Positions 17,602 through 26,371 of a stretch of 62,652 bases of DNA are shown piece by piece. This stretch comes from Paraburkholderia hiiakae. Lineage in GTDB: Bacteria; Pseudomonadota; Gammaproteobacteria; Burkholderiales; Burkholderiaceae. Position numbers and translations under genes: made by a program. Numbering within the stretch: position 1 is the stretch's first letter; each line of letters begins with the position of its first letter. Location: contig NZ_CAJHCQ010000034.1 in the NCBI RefSeq assembly GCF_904848665.1, forward strand, positions 1 through 62,652, in the 5' to 3' direction. The notes beneath the pieces are model-generated. The model saw only the letters and a program-made list of their open reading frames with translations. It had not been told where the DNA came from and made no database searches.

Positions 17602-17630
17602 GTATACCGCCGCGGGTGAGTTGCTATTCC
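17602..17630 (-). promoter_or_regulatory. Candidate ECF-type promoter GGAATA-N17-GTATAC before DUF4148 gene
   Basis: On the minus strand, GGAATA (17630-17625) is followed after exactly 17 nt by GTATAC (17607-17602). The same -35 hexamer and spacing occur at 12772-12800 before the first anti-sigma gene. The resulting leader to the DUF4148 start would be about 65-75 nt. Two sites are not enough to define a motif. Confidence 0.35.
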
Positions 17631-17658
17631 CGTAGAGTTGTAACGGCGCGGTGTTTTT

Positions 17659-18228
17659 CTACGTGAGCTGTACCTGGAGCCAATGCGGCAGGCCCGCGCC
17701 GATCAGGCTGACGCCAACGAGCGCAAGCGCGCCGGCAAGGAGAAGAACGAGCGGACTGACCCGCGTTCTGAGCAGCACGCAAAGCGACACGACGGCAATC
17801 GCCTTCGCGGGCAGGCCGCCGTTCAGCGATTTGAGCAGCACCCAGCCCGCCGCGAGCATCATGCCGGCCGCGATGGGACGCAGGCCGCGCTCGAGCGCCA
17901 ACTGCCACGCCGCGCCCTGATAGCGGCCCCAGATATGCGTGACGCCGTAGATGAGGAAGCCCGTTGGCAGCAAGAGCGCTGCGGTCGCCACGAGCGCGCC
18001 CCAGAAACCGGCCACCTGCCAGCCGATCAGTGTGACGAGCAGCGAGCCCGGGCCCGGCGCCATGCGCGAAATCGCGAAGTCGGCGGCGAATTGCGAATGC
18101 GTCATCCATGGATGCACTTCCACGACCTGGCGCTGAATCTCCGCGACGATCGCCTGGCCGCCGCCGATCGTCACCAGCGAAAGTGGCGCGAAAATGGCGG
18201 CTAGCTGACCGAGCAGGCGTGCCTTCAT
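17659..18228 (-). CDS. Chromate transporter, short-chain CHR protein (second half)
   Basis: The 189-aa membrane protein carries one CHR domain, with LVTIGGGQAIVAEIQRQVV and AISRMAPGPGSLLVTLIGW, the counterparts of the conserved GGG and PGP motifs of ChrA. Together with the adjacent gene it forms a two-gene short-chain CHR transporter, the split equivalent of full-length ChrA, thought to export chromate by proton antiport. The start ATG overlaps the upstream gene's stop as ATGA, so the halves are translated together. No chrB regulator is nearby, so chromate may not be the natural substrate. Confidence 0.85.
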   Translation of the reverse strand: MKARLLGQLAAIFAPLSLVTIGGGQAIVAEIQRQVVEVHPWMTHSQFAADFAISRMAPGPGSLLVTLIGWQVAGFWGALVATAALLLPTGFLIYGVTHIWGRYQGAAWQLALERGLRPIAAGMMLAAGWVLLKSLNGGLPAKAIAVVSLCVLLRTRVSPLVLLLAGALALVGVSLIGAGLPHWLQVQLT

Positions 18229-18797
18229 CGCGCACCCCGGCGGATCGCCACGTATTCGTAGAGCACGCTCACCGCGCCGCCCGTCACGACCACCCACACC
18301 AGCGACAAACGCAGAATGCCGATTGCAAGAAACGTCGCCGCCATGAGCAGCAGCGGCAGCCCTTGCCGCCGCACGCGTCGCGCGGTGACGACACCCATCG
18401 ACAGCGACAGTCCTGTGGCCGCCGCAGCGGCGCCAGCGATCAGAATCTGCGTGAGCGGATGGAAGATGAGCGCGCCGACCACGCTGCCAATCACGATGAT
18501 CAGACACGCGGGCGGCACGACGATACCGGTTACGGCCACGGCGGCGCCACGCCAGCCCAGCAGCCGATGCCCGATCCAGATCGCCATGTTCTTGACGTTG
18601 ATGCCGGGCAGCGCCTGCGAGATGGCGAGCCCGTTGAGGAAGTCCTCTTCGCTGATCCAGTTGCGATCCTGAACGAATTCGCGCAACAGCCAGCCGCTCA
18701 AGCCGCCGCCAAAGCTCGTCAAGCCAATGCGGCTGAATATCAGAAAGAGTCCGAACAGCGTGGGGCGCGGCGGGGCGTTTGGCGGGGAAGCAGTCAC
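18225..18797 (-). CDS. Chromate transporter, short-chain CHR protein (first half)
   Basis: The 190-aa protein is a single CHR domain with about six membrane segments. TSFGGGLSGWLLREFV and ISQALPGINVKNMAIWIG are the family's motifs. It begins with GTG at 18797, with no strong ribosome-binding site; the frame upstream is closed by a stop, so the start cannot lie much further out. It is co-translated with the second CHR half and divergent from the esterase gene. Confidence 0.85.
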   Translation of the reverse strand: MTASPPNAPPRPTLFGLFLIFSRIGLTSFGGGLSGWLLREFVQDRNWISEEDFLNGLAISQALPGINVKNMAIWIGHRLLGWRGAAVAVTGIVVPPACLIIVIGSVVGALIFHPLTQILIAGAAAAATGLSLSMGVVTARRVRRQGLPLLLMAATFLAIGILRLSLVWVVVTGGAVSVLYEYVAIRRGAR

Positions 18798-19107
18798 GGG
18801 AATGGTGGAAAGCGGGTCATGCCGAACAGTTCGGCGATCGTCGCGTGCGGCCTTTCTTTCCGGTTTCAGCGCGACTGAGTCTGTCTTTTACCGGTATTTG
18901 AATGGGCAGCGCGGCAACGGTGGCCGAAATTATAGCGCCGTGACACTTGTGACGCTTAAGCGGTCAGCGGCGGGCTGTCATGCAAAATTCAGCGCGAGGT
19001 CAGGGCCGCTATGATGGTTGGACTCGCAGCGACTCGATCGCTGTAAAGCGCTGTCCGCCGCGTGGCTCCTGGCGTGACGTGAACAAAACGCCTTGTCGCC
19101 ATTGCTC
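18798..19107. promoter_or_regulatory. Divergent intergenic region with 15-bp palindrome at 18821-18835
   Basis: About 310 bp separate the CHR genes from the esterase gene and hold no convincing gene. GCCGAAC-A-GTTCGGC at 18821-18835 is a perfect palindrome 24 bp upstream of the CHR start codon and could be an operator. The 18930-18960 stretch (TGACACTTGTGACGCTTAAG) looks promoter-like. Confidence 0.4.
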
Positions 19108-20217
19108 ATGCCCAGGAAAAAGACCAGCGTCTGGCTCAAAGGTCTCGAACTGCTCACCCGCATGAGCGCACCGCGACCGAAGAAAAAGGCCGCAGCACGC
19201 AAAGTGGCGCCCGCGAAGGTCGCGAAGGCCGCGAAGGTCGCGAGGCCGGTAGCCAAACCGAAGCGCGCCGGGAAGGCGCACGTGGGGCGTGCGCAACCGT
19301 TGGGCACGGGCGGCAGGTGGATCCGCTCCTATCATTCCGCGCCGCCCAGGGCCGGCCATCTAGTCAATCACCTCGCGTATGCGCTCTATCTGCCCGCCGG
19401 CGCGGTTAGCGCCGCGGGCCTGCCGCTCGTGGTTATGCTGCACGGCTGCAAGCAGACGGCAGAGTCGTTCGCCGCCGGCACGCGGGTTTGCCGGTTGGCG
19501 GATCGGTCAGGTTTTGCCGTGCTGCTGCCCGAGCAGGCAAAAACGGCGCACGCACAGCGGTGCTGGCACTGGCACGGCGATCATGCGCAGTCGGAGGCCC
19601 CAGCGGTGGCCTCCCTCGTCGACGCGATCGTGCGCGAGCACGGATTCGATCGCGAGCGCGTCTACCTGGCGGGCATCTCGGCGGGGGCGGGGCTCGCGTC
19701 CGTGCTCGCCATGCGCTATCCGGGGCGCTTCGCGGCCGTCGGTCTGCACTCCGGACCGGTATTCGGCGCGGCCACCTCGACGATGAGCGCGATGAACGTC
19801 ATGCGTCACGGTAGCCGCGAAGAGCCGGTGCATCTCGTCGATGCCGCGCTCGACGTCGCCGTGCATCCCGGTATGCCCACCTTCATCGTGCAAGGCGAAA
19901 TCGACGCGGTCGTGGCGACGCGCAACGCGATGCAACTCGGCATGCAGTTCGCGCGTGTCAACCGGCTGCTCGACACGCAAGGCGAATTGCGCATTGGCGA
20001 GATACGGACCTATAGCCGCGACGCGGTGGCGTACACGGACTATGTCAAGGCGGGCAGGCTCGTCGTGCGGGTGTGTGTCGTTCGAGGGCTCGGGCACGCA
20101 TGGAGCGGCGGCGACCCACGCGAACCGTTTCATTCGGATCGAGGTCCCGACGCGATGTCGATGATGTGGCAGTTCTTCCGGCGGCAACGGCGAAGCGCAG
20201 CAGGTGAAATGGCGTGA
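19108..20217 (+). CDS. PHB depolymerase-type esterase (LpqC family) with Lys/Ala-rich N-terminus
   Basis: The 369-aa product has an alpha/beta-hydrolase fold with nucleophile Ser191 in GISAGAG, a later acidic residue in VQGEIDAVV and a histidine in GLGHAWSGG, completing a triad. VVMLHGCKQTAESFAAGT is typical of the PHB depolymerase/LpqC esterase family. Residues 23-60 are a run of Lys, Ala, Pro and Val (KKKAAARK, AKVAKAAKVA) resembling histone H1-like or phasin tails. There is no signal peptide, suggesting an intracellular enzyme, possibly acting on PHB granules or another ester. ATG at 19108 is preferred to a TTG five codons upstream. It converges on the DHA2 gene. Confidence 0.82.
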   Translation: MPRKKTSVWLKGLELLTRMSAPRPKKKAAARKVAPAKVAKAAKVARPVAKPKRAGKAHVGRAQPLGTGGRWIRSYHSAPPRAGHLVNHLAYALYLPAGAVSAAGLPLVVMLHGCKQTAESFAAGTRVCRLADRSGFAVLLPEQAKTAHAQRCWHWHGDHAQSEAPAVASLVDAIVREHGFDRERVYLAGISAGAGLASVLAMRYPGRFAAVGLHSGPVFGAATSTMSAMNVMRHGSREEPVHLVDAALDVAVHPGMPTFIVQGEIDAVVATRNAMQLGMQFARVNRLLDTQGELRIGEIRTYSRDAVAYTDYVKAGRLVVRVCVVRGLGHAWSGGDPREPFHSDRGPDAMSMMWQFFRRQRRSAAGEMA

Positions 20218-20224
20218 ACGGGGT

Positions 20225-21628
20225 TCAGCTCTCGTTTGCGCGGCGCACTCGCGCCGGAAGCAGCACGGCCGCCGCGAAGCACAGCAGATGCAGAGCGCAG
20301 AGCGCTGCGAACGCCGGCAGGAATTGCCGCGGCTCGGCAGCGGAGGAACTCGGCACTGCCAGGGAAACGGCGATTGAGACGAGCGTGGTCGCGACCGGTC
20401 CGCCAATTCTCTGCGCGATATTCAACGCGGTATTCGCCACGGGAAGCCGTGCTTTCGGCATGCGGGCATACGCGGCGGAAATAGAAGGAATGCTAATGGT
20501 TCCCTGACCCACGCCCGCGATAAAAAGACTGCCCAACGCAAGGCCCGTGGAAAAGGTGTGGCCGGTCATCCACAGGAACGGCAGCGTGGCGCATAGCGCC
20601 AGTAGCGCGCCGCCTGCCGCGAGCGCACGGCAGCCCAGCCGCTCAGTGAGATAGCCCATGCAGGCGAACGAGCCCATCATGCCCGCGCCGGTCGCCGCGA
20701 GCAGCCAGCCTGCCTGCGCGGCGCTCAAGCCGCAGCCGGTTATCAGGTAGAGCGGAACAGCGAGCTGCCTTCCATACATGATGCCGTTGGCGAAGAATTG
20801 CGTGATGGCGGGCACCGCGAACATCCGGTCCGCAAACAGGCGCACGTCGATCAACGCCGACGTTGGGCGGCGTACCGAGTGCCACACGAATCCCGCGAGC
20901 AGCGCGGCGCCGGCAAGCAGAAATGCCGCGCCTTCCGCGTGCATGGCGCTCTGGAATCCATAGACAAGCGCGACGAGTCCAGGCGAGATCAACGCAAAGC
21001 CGGTGAAATCGAATTGGCGCCGCTGCGGCTGGCCGGCGTCGGGCGCGAGCAAGCGCGCAGCCAAGGCGACGCCGACTATGCCGACCGGTACGTTGATCAA
21101 AAAGAGCCAGGGCCAGGCCGCCCGCGCCAGCACGGCGCCGGCAAGCACGGGGCCGAGGATCGGGCCGAGCAGGATGGGCAGCGCTGCGTAGCCCATCACA
21201 CGCTCCATGTTCTTGCCCGCGACGCGCCCGATCATCATCTGCGCCATGGGGGCGAGCAGTCCGGCAACCAGCCCCTGAAAAATGCGCGCGCCGATCAATG
21301 CCCCCATGCTTTGCGCCGCGCCGCACAGCACAGAAGCGAGCGTGAAGGTCGAGAAGGCAAAGAGATAGAGCCGCTTCGCACCTATGCGGTCCACCAGCCA
21401 GCCGTTGAGCGGGAGCATGAGCGCCATGGCCAGCAGATAGCCGCTCATGATCCACTGCGTCGTGCCAATGGGTGAGCGCAGCGCATGGCCAATGGACGAA
21501 AGGGAGACGTTGACGAGCGTCGAGTCCATCTGCGCCATGAACGAGCCAATGGAAACCACCACGGCGACCTTCCAGACGGACGGGGGAATCCGGTTTGCGG
21601 AACCACGGCCCTCGCGCATGCCGCTCAT
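20225..21628 (-). CDS. DHA2-family MFS multidrug exporter
   Basis: This 467-aa integral membrane protein belongs to the 14-helix DHA2/EmrB branch of the major facilitator superfamily. FMAQMDSTLVNVSLSSIG near the N-terminus is motif D1 of the family, and GWLVDRIGAKRLY is motif A. GPILGPVLAG is the drug-antiporter motif C. It should export hydrophobic compounds by proton exchange at the inner membrane. No periplasmic adaptor (EmrA) accompanies it. The start overlaps the stop of a short upstream reading frame that looks like the end of a MarR regulator, as ATGA. Confidence 0.9.
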   Translation of the reverse strand: MSGMREGRGSANRIPPSVWKVAVVVSIGSFMAQMDSTLVNVSLSSIGHALRSPIGTTQWIMSGYLLAMALMLPLNGWLVDRIGAKRLYLFAFSTFTLASVLCGAAQSMGALIGARIFQGLVAGLLAPMAQMMIGRVAGKNMERVMGYAALPILLGPILGPVLAGAVLARAAWPWLFLINVPVGIVGVALAARLLAPDAGQPQRRQFDFTGFALISPGLVALVYGFQSAMHAEGAAFLLAGAALLAGFVWHSVRRPTSALIDVRLFADRMFAVPAITQFFANGIMYGRQLAVPLYLITGCGLSAAQAGWLLAATGAGMMGSFACMGYLTERLGCRALAAGGALLALCATLPFLWMTGHTFSTGLALGSLFIAGVGQGTISIPSISAAYARMPKARLPVANTALNIAQRIGGPVATTLVSIAVSLAVPSSSAAEPRQFLPAFAALCALHLLCFAAAVLLPARVRRANES

Positions 21629-21819
21629 CGTTCAGCCAGCCTTCTGATGATGTCGCCTGCCTTGAAGTGCATGGCGCGCTCGTCTTCGTTGAGATCCGCG
21701 ATGGCTTGCGAGAGCCACCGTTGTTTCGCGTCGCGGGTTTTCTTGCGGAGTTGCCGGCTCTTGTGCGTCAGCTCGATGTTTGGCAGACATGGCGATTCAC
21801 GCGAATTCCGCTGTGACAT
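21625..21819 (-). pseudogene. Remnant of a MarR-family regulator (C-terminal end only)
   Basis: The final 50 residues read IELTHKSRQLRKKTRDAKQR then LSQAIADLNEDERAMHFKAG, which matches the usual MarR ending (LT-x-x-G-R-x-L followed by two dimerisation helices). The winged-helix DNA-binding part is missing. Upstream sequence (21820-21960) is AT-rich, unlike the neighbours, and encodes nothing MarR-like. The stop overlaps the MFS start, the arrangement of an intact marR-emrB pair. I infer a truncated repressor gene; a functional 64-aa or 99-aa product cannot be excluded. Confidence 0.5.
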
Positions 21820-21977
21820 CCCTTGAATGATGAAGTTAAATAGCCAGGCTTGCAAATTTACCTGTTCAAAATTCGGAGGTGCGAGAAGAGAAATGCCGAC
21901 CGGCGAATGCCAGATGCGTGCCATTCAAGCGTATGCTTGCCGTTAAACGACGGCATTCAACCCCGATGGAGACACGC

Positions 21978-23231
21978 ATGGCGGCACTACAAATCGACGA
22001 TGTCCCGGCCGCGATCCGGCAGGCCAAGCGTAGGTTGCGCGCGCAACTGCCGAACTATCGCGAAGTGTTCGAGGAGGTCTCGCAGGCCATAGGCGAAGAA
22101 GCGCGGCACATCGCCCGGCTGCGCGAGGCGGGCGAGGCCGTGATTCCGGAGATCGCGTTCGCGGATATCGCGGCGCAGCGTGTGAGCGCCGAGACGATCG
22201 CGCTCGTGAAAGCGCGCGGCGCCTGCGTGATCCGCCGCGTGTTCGAGCCGGAGCAGGCCGCGCGCTGGGACGCCGAAATTGCCGATTACGTGGCGCGCAA
22301 CGATCTCGACGCGCGCGCCGCCCAACGCGCGGCGCAGCGCAATGCCCTCCCGCCGCAAGCGAGCCGCCCGCTGATCTATGGTGTCTACTGGTCGCGCCCG
22401 CAGGTGCAGGCGCGCGAGTCCGCCGAACTCACAGCCGCGCGCGTCTTCCTCAACCGCCTGTGGCGCCACGAGAGCGAAGGGCGCGTGCATTTCGATCCCG
22501 ACGTCGTGCCCGCCTACGCTGACCGTCTGCGGCGCCGGCCGCCCGGAACGGCGGCGCCCGGCCTCGCCGCGCATTGCGACGGCGGTGCGGTCGAGCGCTG
22601 GGTCGACGAGAATTTCCGCCAGGTGTATCGCCACGTGTTTTCGGGTGACTGGCGGCGCTACGACCCATTCGACGGCGCTTACCGTACGAACGCGAGCGAG
22701 ATTCCTTCGCGCATCGCCTCTTCGATGTTCCGCACCTTCCAGGGCTGGACCGCGCTCACGCCGCAGGGGCCCGGCGACGGCACGCTGCAGGTCGTGCCTA
22801 TCGCCAACGCCATGGCGTACGTCCTCCTGCGCGCGCTGCAGGACGACGTGGCCGAAGACGACCTGTGCGGCGCGCAACCGGGCCGCGGGCTGCCGATCAG
22901 CCCCGAATGGCACGCGCCGCTGTTCGATGCGCTGACATCGATTCCGCAGATGCAGGCCGGCGATACCGTGTTTTGGCACTGCGACGTGATTCACTCAGTG
23001 GAAGATGAACACCGCGGCCGCGGCTACAGCAACGTGATGTACATTCCGGCCACACCGGGTTGCGCGAAGAACGACGCCTATTTGCAGCGCCAGTTGCCGA
23101 GCTTCCTCGAAGGCCGCAGTCCGCCGGACTTTCCCCCTGAGCACATCGAAGCCGATCTGGGGGACCGGGCAGGCGCGGCCGATCTCACTTCGCTTGGCCG
23201 CACACAGCTCGGTTTGCCCGGCGCCGCTTGA
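21978..23231 (+). CDS. DUF1479 (YbiU-like) Fe(II)/2-oxoglutarate-type dioxygenase
   Basis: The 417-aa product matches the DUF1479 family, to which E. coli YbiU (421 aa) belongs. The metal-binding facial triad is visible as His199-x-Asp201 in AAHCDGGAVERW and His339 in CDVIHSVEDEH, with a following Arg/Ser-containing strand for 2-oxoglutarate. TFQGWTALTPQGPGDGTLQV is a conserved family segment. Substrate is unknown. GGAG six nt before the ATG at 21978 supports this start over an ATG four codons earlier. It stands alone, followed at 110 bp by a transporter gene on the same strand. Confidence 0.85.
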   Translation: MAALQIDDVPAAIRQAKRRLRAQLPNYREVFEEVSQAIGEEARHIARLREAGEAVIPEIAFADIAAQRVSAETIALVKARGACVIRRVFEPEQAARWDAEIADYVARNDLDARAAQRAAQRNALPPQASRPLIYGVYWSRPQVQARESAELTAARVFLNRLWRHESEGRVHFDPDVVPAYADRLRRRPPGTAAPGLAAHCDGGAVERWVDENFRQVYRHVFSGDWRRYDPFDGAYRTNASEIPSRIASSMFRTFQGWTALTPQGPGDGTLQVVPIANAMAYVLLRALQDDVAEDDLCGAQPGRGLPISPEWHAPLFDALTSIPQMQAGDTVFWHCDVIHSVEDEHRGRGYSNVMYIPATPGCAKNDAYLQRQLPSFLEGRSPPDFPPEHIEADLGDRAGAADLTSLGRTQLGLPGAA

Positions 23232-23342
23232 GCTACGTAACACAGGCGGATGACGCGCGCGTGTCGGTGCATCGATTCGCGCGCTTGCCTGCAAAAGCAC
23301 GCGTATGGCATGCTGTGCGCCGATCAACCGGCCACGACGACC

Positions 23343-24386
23343 ATGGATTTCGCTTCGTCCGTCGCAACGTATGGCGCCGACCTGTCGGGCCTCGTTTGCG
23401 GTTTTCGCTTCGCGCCCGGGCAGCCCGGGCAGCCGGTCACGTGCGACGACGTCCTCGACGCGCTGCGGCGCACGCACGAGAGCGGCGAGCCGCAAGCCGC
23501 GCGCGACGATACGTTTTACTGGCTGCACTTCAATCTCGCCCATGCCGCGGCGCAACCGTGGATGCGCGCGCATCTCGACCTGCCCGACGCCTTCTTCGAG
23601 ATGCTCGTGGAAGGCTCGCACTCCACGCGCATCGAACACGTCGACAATGGGCTGTTCGCCGTGGTCAACGACGTGATGTTCGATTTCGAACTCACGCCCT
23701 CGCAGATCGCGACGCTCTGGTCATACACGCACGAGCGCATTCTCGTCACGGCGCGGCTGAAGCCGCTGCGCTCCATCGACCGTCTGCGCGGCTACGTGCG
23801 CAACGGCGAGACATTCCGCTCGCCAGCTGAGTTGCTCATCCACTTGATGCGCGACCAGGCCGACCTGATGGTGGAGATCGTGCGCCGCACGAGCGTCGAT
23901 GTCGATCGCGCCGAGGACCAGTTTCTCGCCTCGCGACGCTCTGCGAGCCGTCATGAACTCGCGGCCATGCGGCGCATCCTGGTGCGCTTGCAACGCATGC
24001 TCGCGCCTGAGCCGGGCTCGATTTTCCGTCTGCTCGCGCGGCCGCCGCGCTGGCTCCAGACACCCGACATGCAGGACCTGCGCGAAGCGACCGAGGAGTT
24101 CTCGCTCGTGCTGGGCGACATGGCCGGACTCGTCGAGCGCATCAAGCTGTTGCAGGAAGAAATTGCCGCGCGCCTCGAAGAGCAGAACAACCGCACGCTT
24201 TTCACGCTCACGCTCGTCACCGTGCTCGCACTGCCTATCAACATCGTCGCGGGCTTCTTCGGCATGAACGTGGGTGGCATTCCGCTTGCGGAAAACCGCC
24301 ACGGGTTCTGGCTCATGGTGGTGCTGGTCGCGACCTTCACGGCGTTGCTGGGATGGTGGGTGTTCCGCCGGCGCGGCGACACCTGA
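23343..24386 (+). CDS. zntB: ZntB-like CorA-family divalent metal transporter
   Basis: The 347-aa protein has a long cytoplasmic N-terminal domain and two C-terminal membrane segments joined by the signature G-M-N motif (FFGMNVGGIPLAENRHG). The N-terminal WLHFNLAHAAAQPWMR segment and overall length fit ZntB rather than CorA proper. ZntB moves zinc across the inner membrane. The start at ATG 23343 gives the family's usual N-terminus; an in-frame ATG at 23250 is rejected because the added residues are Cys-rich and unlike the family. Confidence 0.85.
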   Translation: MDFASSVATYGADLSGLVCGFRFAPGQPGQPVTCDDVLDALRRTHESGEPQAARDDTFYWLHFNLAHAAAQPWMRAHLDLPDAFFEMLVEGSHSTRIEHVDNGLFAVVNDVMFDFELTPSQIATLWSYTHERILVTARLKPLRSIDRLRGYVRNGETFRSPAELLIHLMRDQADLMVEIVRRTSVDVDRAEDQFLASRRSASRHELAAMRRILVRLQRMLAPEPGSIFRLLARPPRWLQTPDMQDLREATEEFSLVLGDMAGLVERIKLLQEEIAARLEEQNNRTLFTLTLVTVLALPINIVAGFFGMNVGGIPLAENRHGFWLMVVLVATFTALLGWWVFRRRGDT

Positions 24387-24608
24387 GGCTTGCGGGCGCG
24401 CTCCCGGGCCGTAACGCGTGCACGGCGACTTCGCGCGCTACGGCGCGAAAGAAGACGGATGTAACCGCATCGAATCCGCATAACGCGCGCTCACGTTATC
24501 TGACGTTCGCGTGCGCCGGGCACCGCGCGCGTGCGCCGCGAGCGCGTTGGTGTATGTTGGCGTCATACCATAGCCACCCTCCATGACCGCCCTGGTGCGG
24601 AGGACGCC
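24387..24608. other. Gap before the EAL gene
   Basis: About 220 bp with no supported gene. The last bases hold GGAGG at 24599-24603, five nt before the TTG chosen as the start of the EAL protein. No clear promoter or terminator hairpin is seen. Confidence 0.4.
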
Positions 24609-26219
24609 TTGCCCGAAGTCTCGTCCAACCCCGGCGCGGTCCGCGCGCGAGTTTCGCGTTTGCTCGTGCTGCTGGTCGCGGCGCTGATTCCGATCCTGCT
24701 GTGTGTGGCGCTCGCACGCTACGAAGCCGAGCGTATTGCGCGGCGCGAAGCGACCCTGGCTTCCACGTTCATCGTCGGGCAGGTTGTTTCGATTGTCGAG
24801 ACGGCGCAGAGCGCGGCCCAGACGTTCGCGCCGCGTGCGGCCGAGGCATGCGAGGCGCTCTCGCCGGACCTCACGCTCAAGGCTGCCACCGTGCCCTATG
24901 TGCGCACGCTCAACATCCTGTATGGCGGCCGCATCGACTGCTCGTCCGCCATCGCGCAACAGGCGATTCCCATCGATGGCTTGCTCAACGGATATGTGCC
25001 GGCCTCGGACGACGAATGGCTCAGGATCGTCGACGACACGCCGGTGGTGCGCAACCGCCCCTCGCTGCTGGTTGGCGTAGCGGGCGAAGCGGGGCATGCG
25101 GTCGTGGCCGTGGTGGACGTACAGTATCTGCTGGACCTGCTGCATGGCGCCGCGCCCCTCACGGAATTTCGCCAGGCCGAGTTGCGCGTGGGCGAGGGCA
25201 CCGTGTTGCGCGAAGCCATGGCGCTCGTGAACGTGCGCGGCGCGCCGTTGCTGGTCGACGTGCAAAAGCGCATGGCGGGCGCCACGATCGACCTGAAGAT
25301 CTACGGTCAGCCCGAGCGCATCAACGAAGCGTGGGGCGGCCTGCTGCTGCGCTATCTGCCATGGGCGGCCGCCTTGTCCGCGCTGCTCGTCTGGCTCGTG
25401 CGGCGCTTGCAGCAAAGCGGGCAGTCGCGCCGCGAACAACTGCTGCGGGGCATACGCGCGAACGAATTCCATGTCGAATACCAACCGATCTACGGTGTGG
25501 CGACGCAGCGGTGCGAGGGCGTGGAGGCGTTGCTGCGCTGGGTGCGGCCAGGTACAGGCGCGACGCGTCCGGACGAGTTCATTCAGGCTGCCGAAGAAGA
25601 GCACGTAATCGTGCCGCTCACGCAGCATCTGCTGAAACTCATCGCGCGCGACGTTGCGACCTGGGACGTCGCGCGGGGCTTTCACGTCGGCGTCAATTTC
25701 GCGCCCGAGCATCTGTCGGGCGAGCAACTCGTGAAGGACGTGCTGGGGCTGCGCGCGGCGCTGGCGCCGCGTGGCGTGACCATCACGCTGGAAATTACCG
25801 AGCGCACGCTGGTGTGCAATACCGAGCAGGCGCGCAACAGTCTCGCGACCTTGCGGCAGGAGGATGTCAACGTCGCCATCGACGACTTTGGCACGGGATA
25901 TTGCTCGCTCTCGTATCTCGAGAAATTTCCATTCGATATCCTGAAGATCGATCGGGGCTTCGTGCTCACGATCGATCCGGAAGGTAAAAGGGCGGCGGTG
26001 CTCGACTCCATCATCGATATCGCGCATAGCCTCGGGGCGCAGCTCGTGGCAGAGGGCGTGGAGACTCAGGTGCAACGCGACTATCTGTGCGCGCGCGGCG
26101 TCACGTACATACAGGGTTTTTTCTACGCGAAGCCCATGCCGTCGGAGGCGTTCATGCGCTGGTATCGCGCGCATGGGGCGCATATGTCGCCCGACCCGCG
26201 CATGACGGCTGGCACATAG
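24609..26219 (+). CDS. CSS-motif EAL domain c-di-GMP phosphodiesterase (TTG start)
   Basis: The 536-aa protein has an N-terminal membrane segment at about residues 18-37, a periplasmic CSS-type sensor domain with C111-S112-S113, a second membrane segment near 245-265 and a C-terminal EAL domain. Catalytic motifs are complete: E306 in EALLRW, NFAPEHL, EITER, D425-D426 in DDFGTGY, KIDRGF and AEGVE. It should hydrolyse c-di-GMP; CSS-EAL proteins respond to disulfide-bond status in the periplasm. GGAGG five nt before TTG at 24609 decides the start; the only in-frame ATG lies 26 codons upstream and gives an implausible N-terminus. It opposes WspR. Confidence 0.9.
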   Translation: MPEVSSNPGAVRARVSRLLVLLVAALIPILLCVALARYEAERIARREATLASTFIVGQVVSIVETAQSAAQTFAPRAAEACEALSPDLTLKAATVPYVRTLNILYGGRIDCSSAIAQQAIPIDGLLNGYVPASDDEWLRIVDDTPVVRNRPSLLVGVAGEAGHAVVAVVDVQYLLDLLHGAAPLTEFRQAELRVGEGTVLREAMALVNVRGAPLLVDVQKRMAGATIDLKIYGQPERINEAWGGLLLRYLPWAAALSALLVWLVRRLQQSGQSRREQLLRGIRANEFHVEYQPIYGVATQRCEGVEALLRWVRPGTGATRPDEFIQAAEEEHVIVPLTQHLLKLIARDVATWDVARGFHVGVNFAPEHLSGEQLVKDVLGLRAALAPRGVTITLEITERTLVCNTEQARNSLATLRQEDVNVAIDDFGTGYCSLSYLEKFPFDILKIDRGFVLTIDPEGKRAAVLDSIIDIAHSLGAQLVAEGVETQVQRDYLCARGVTYIQGFFYAKPMPSEAFMRWYRAHGAHMSPDPRMTAGT

Positions 26220-26371
26220 GGCGCAGGCGTTGCGCGCCCGCGCATTCCCGCTGGCGTGATTTGCTTAGCGCGAAACATCGGTTCTGCGAACGCGTGCGTG
26301 CCGGTAGCATCAATGGCTCGATGGCTGCGCCGTATGGGTGCATGCCGAATGCCAATACGGACCCGCCGAAG

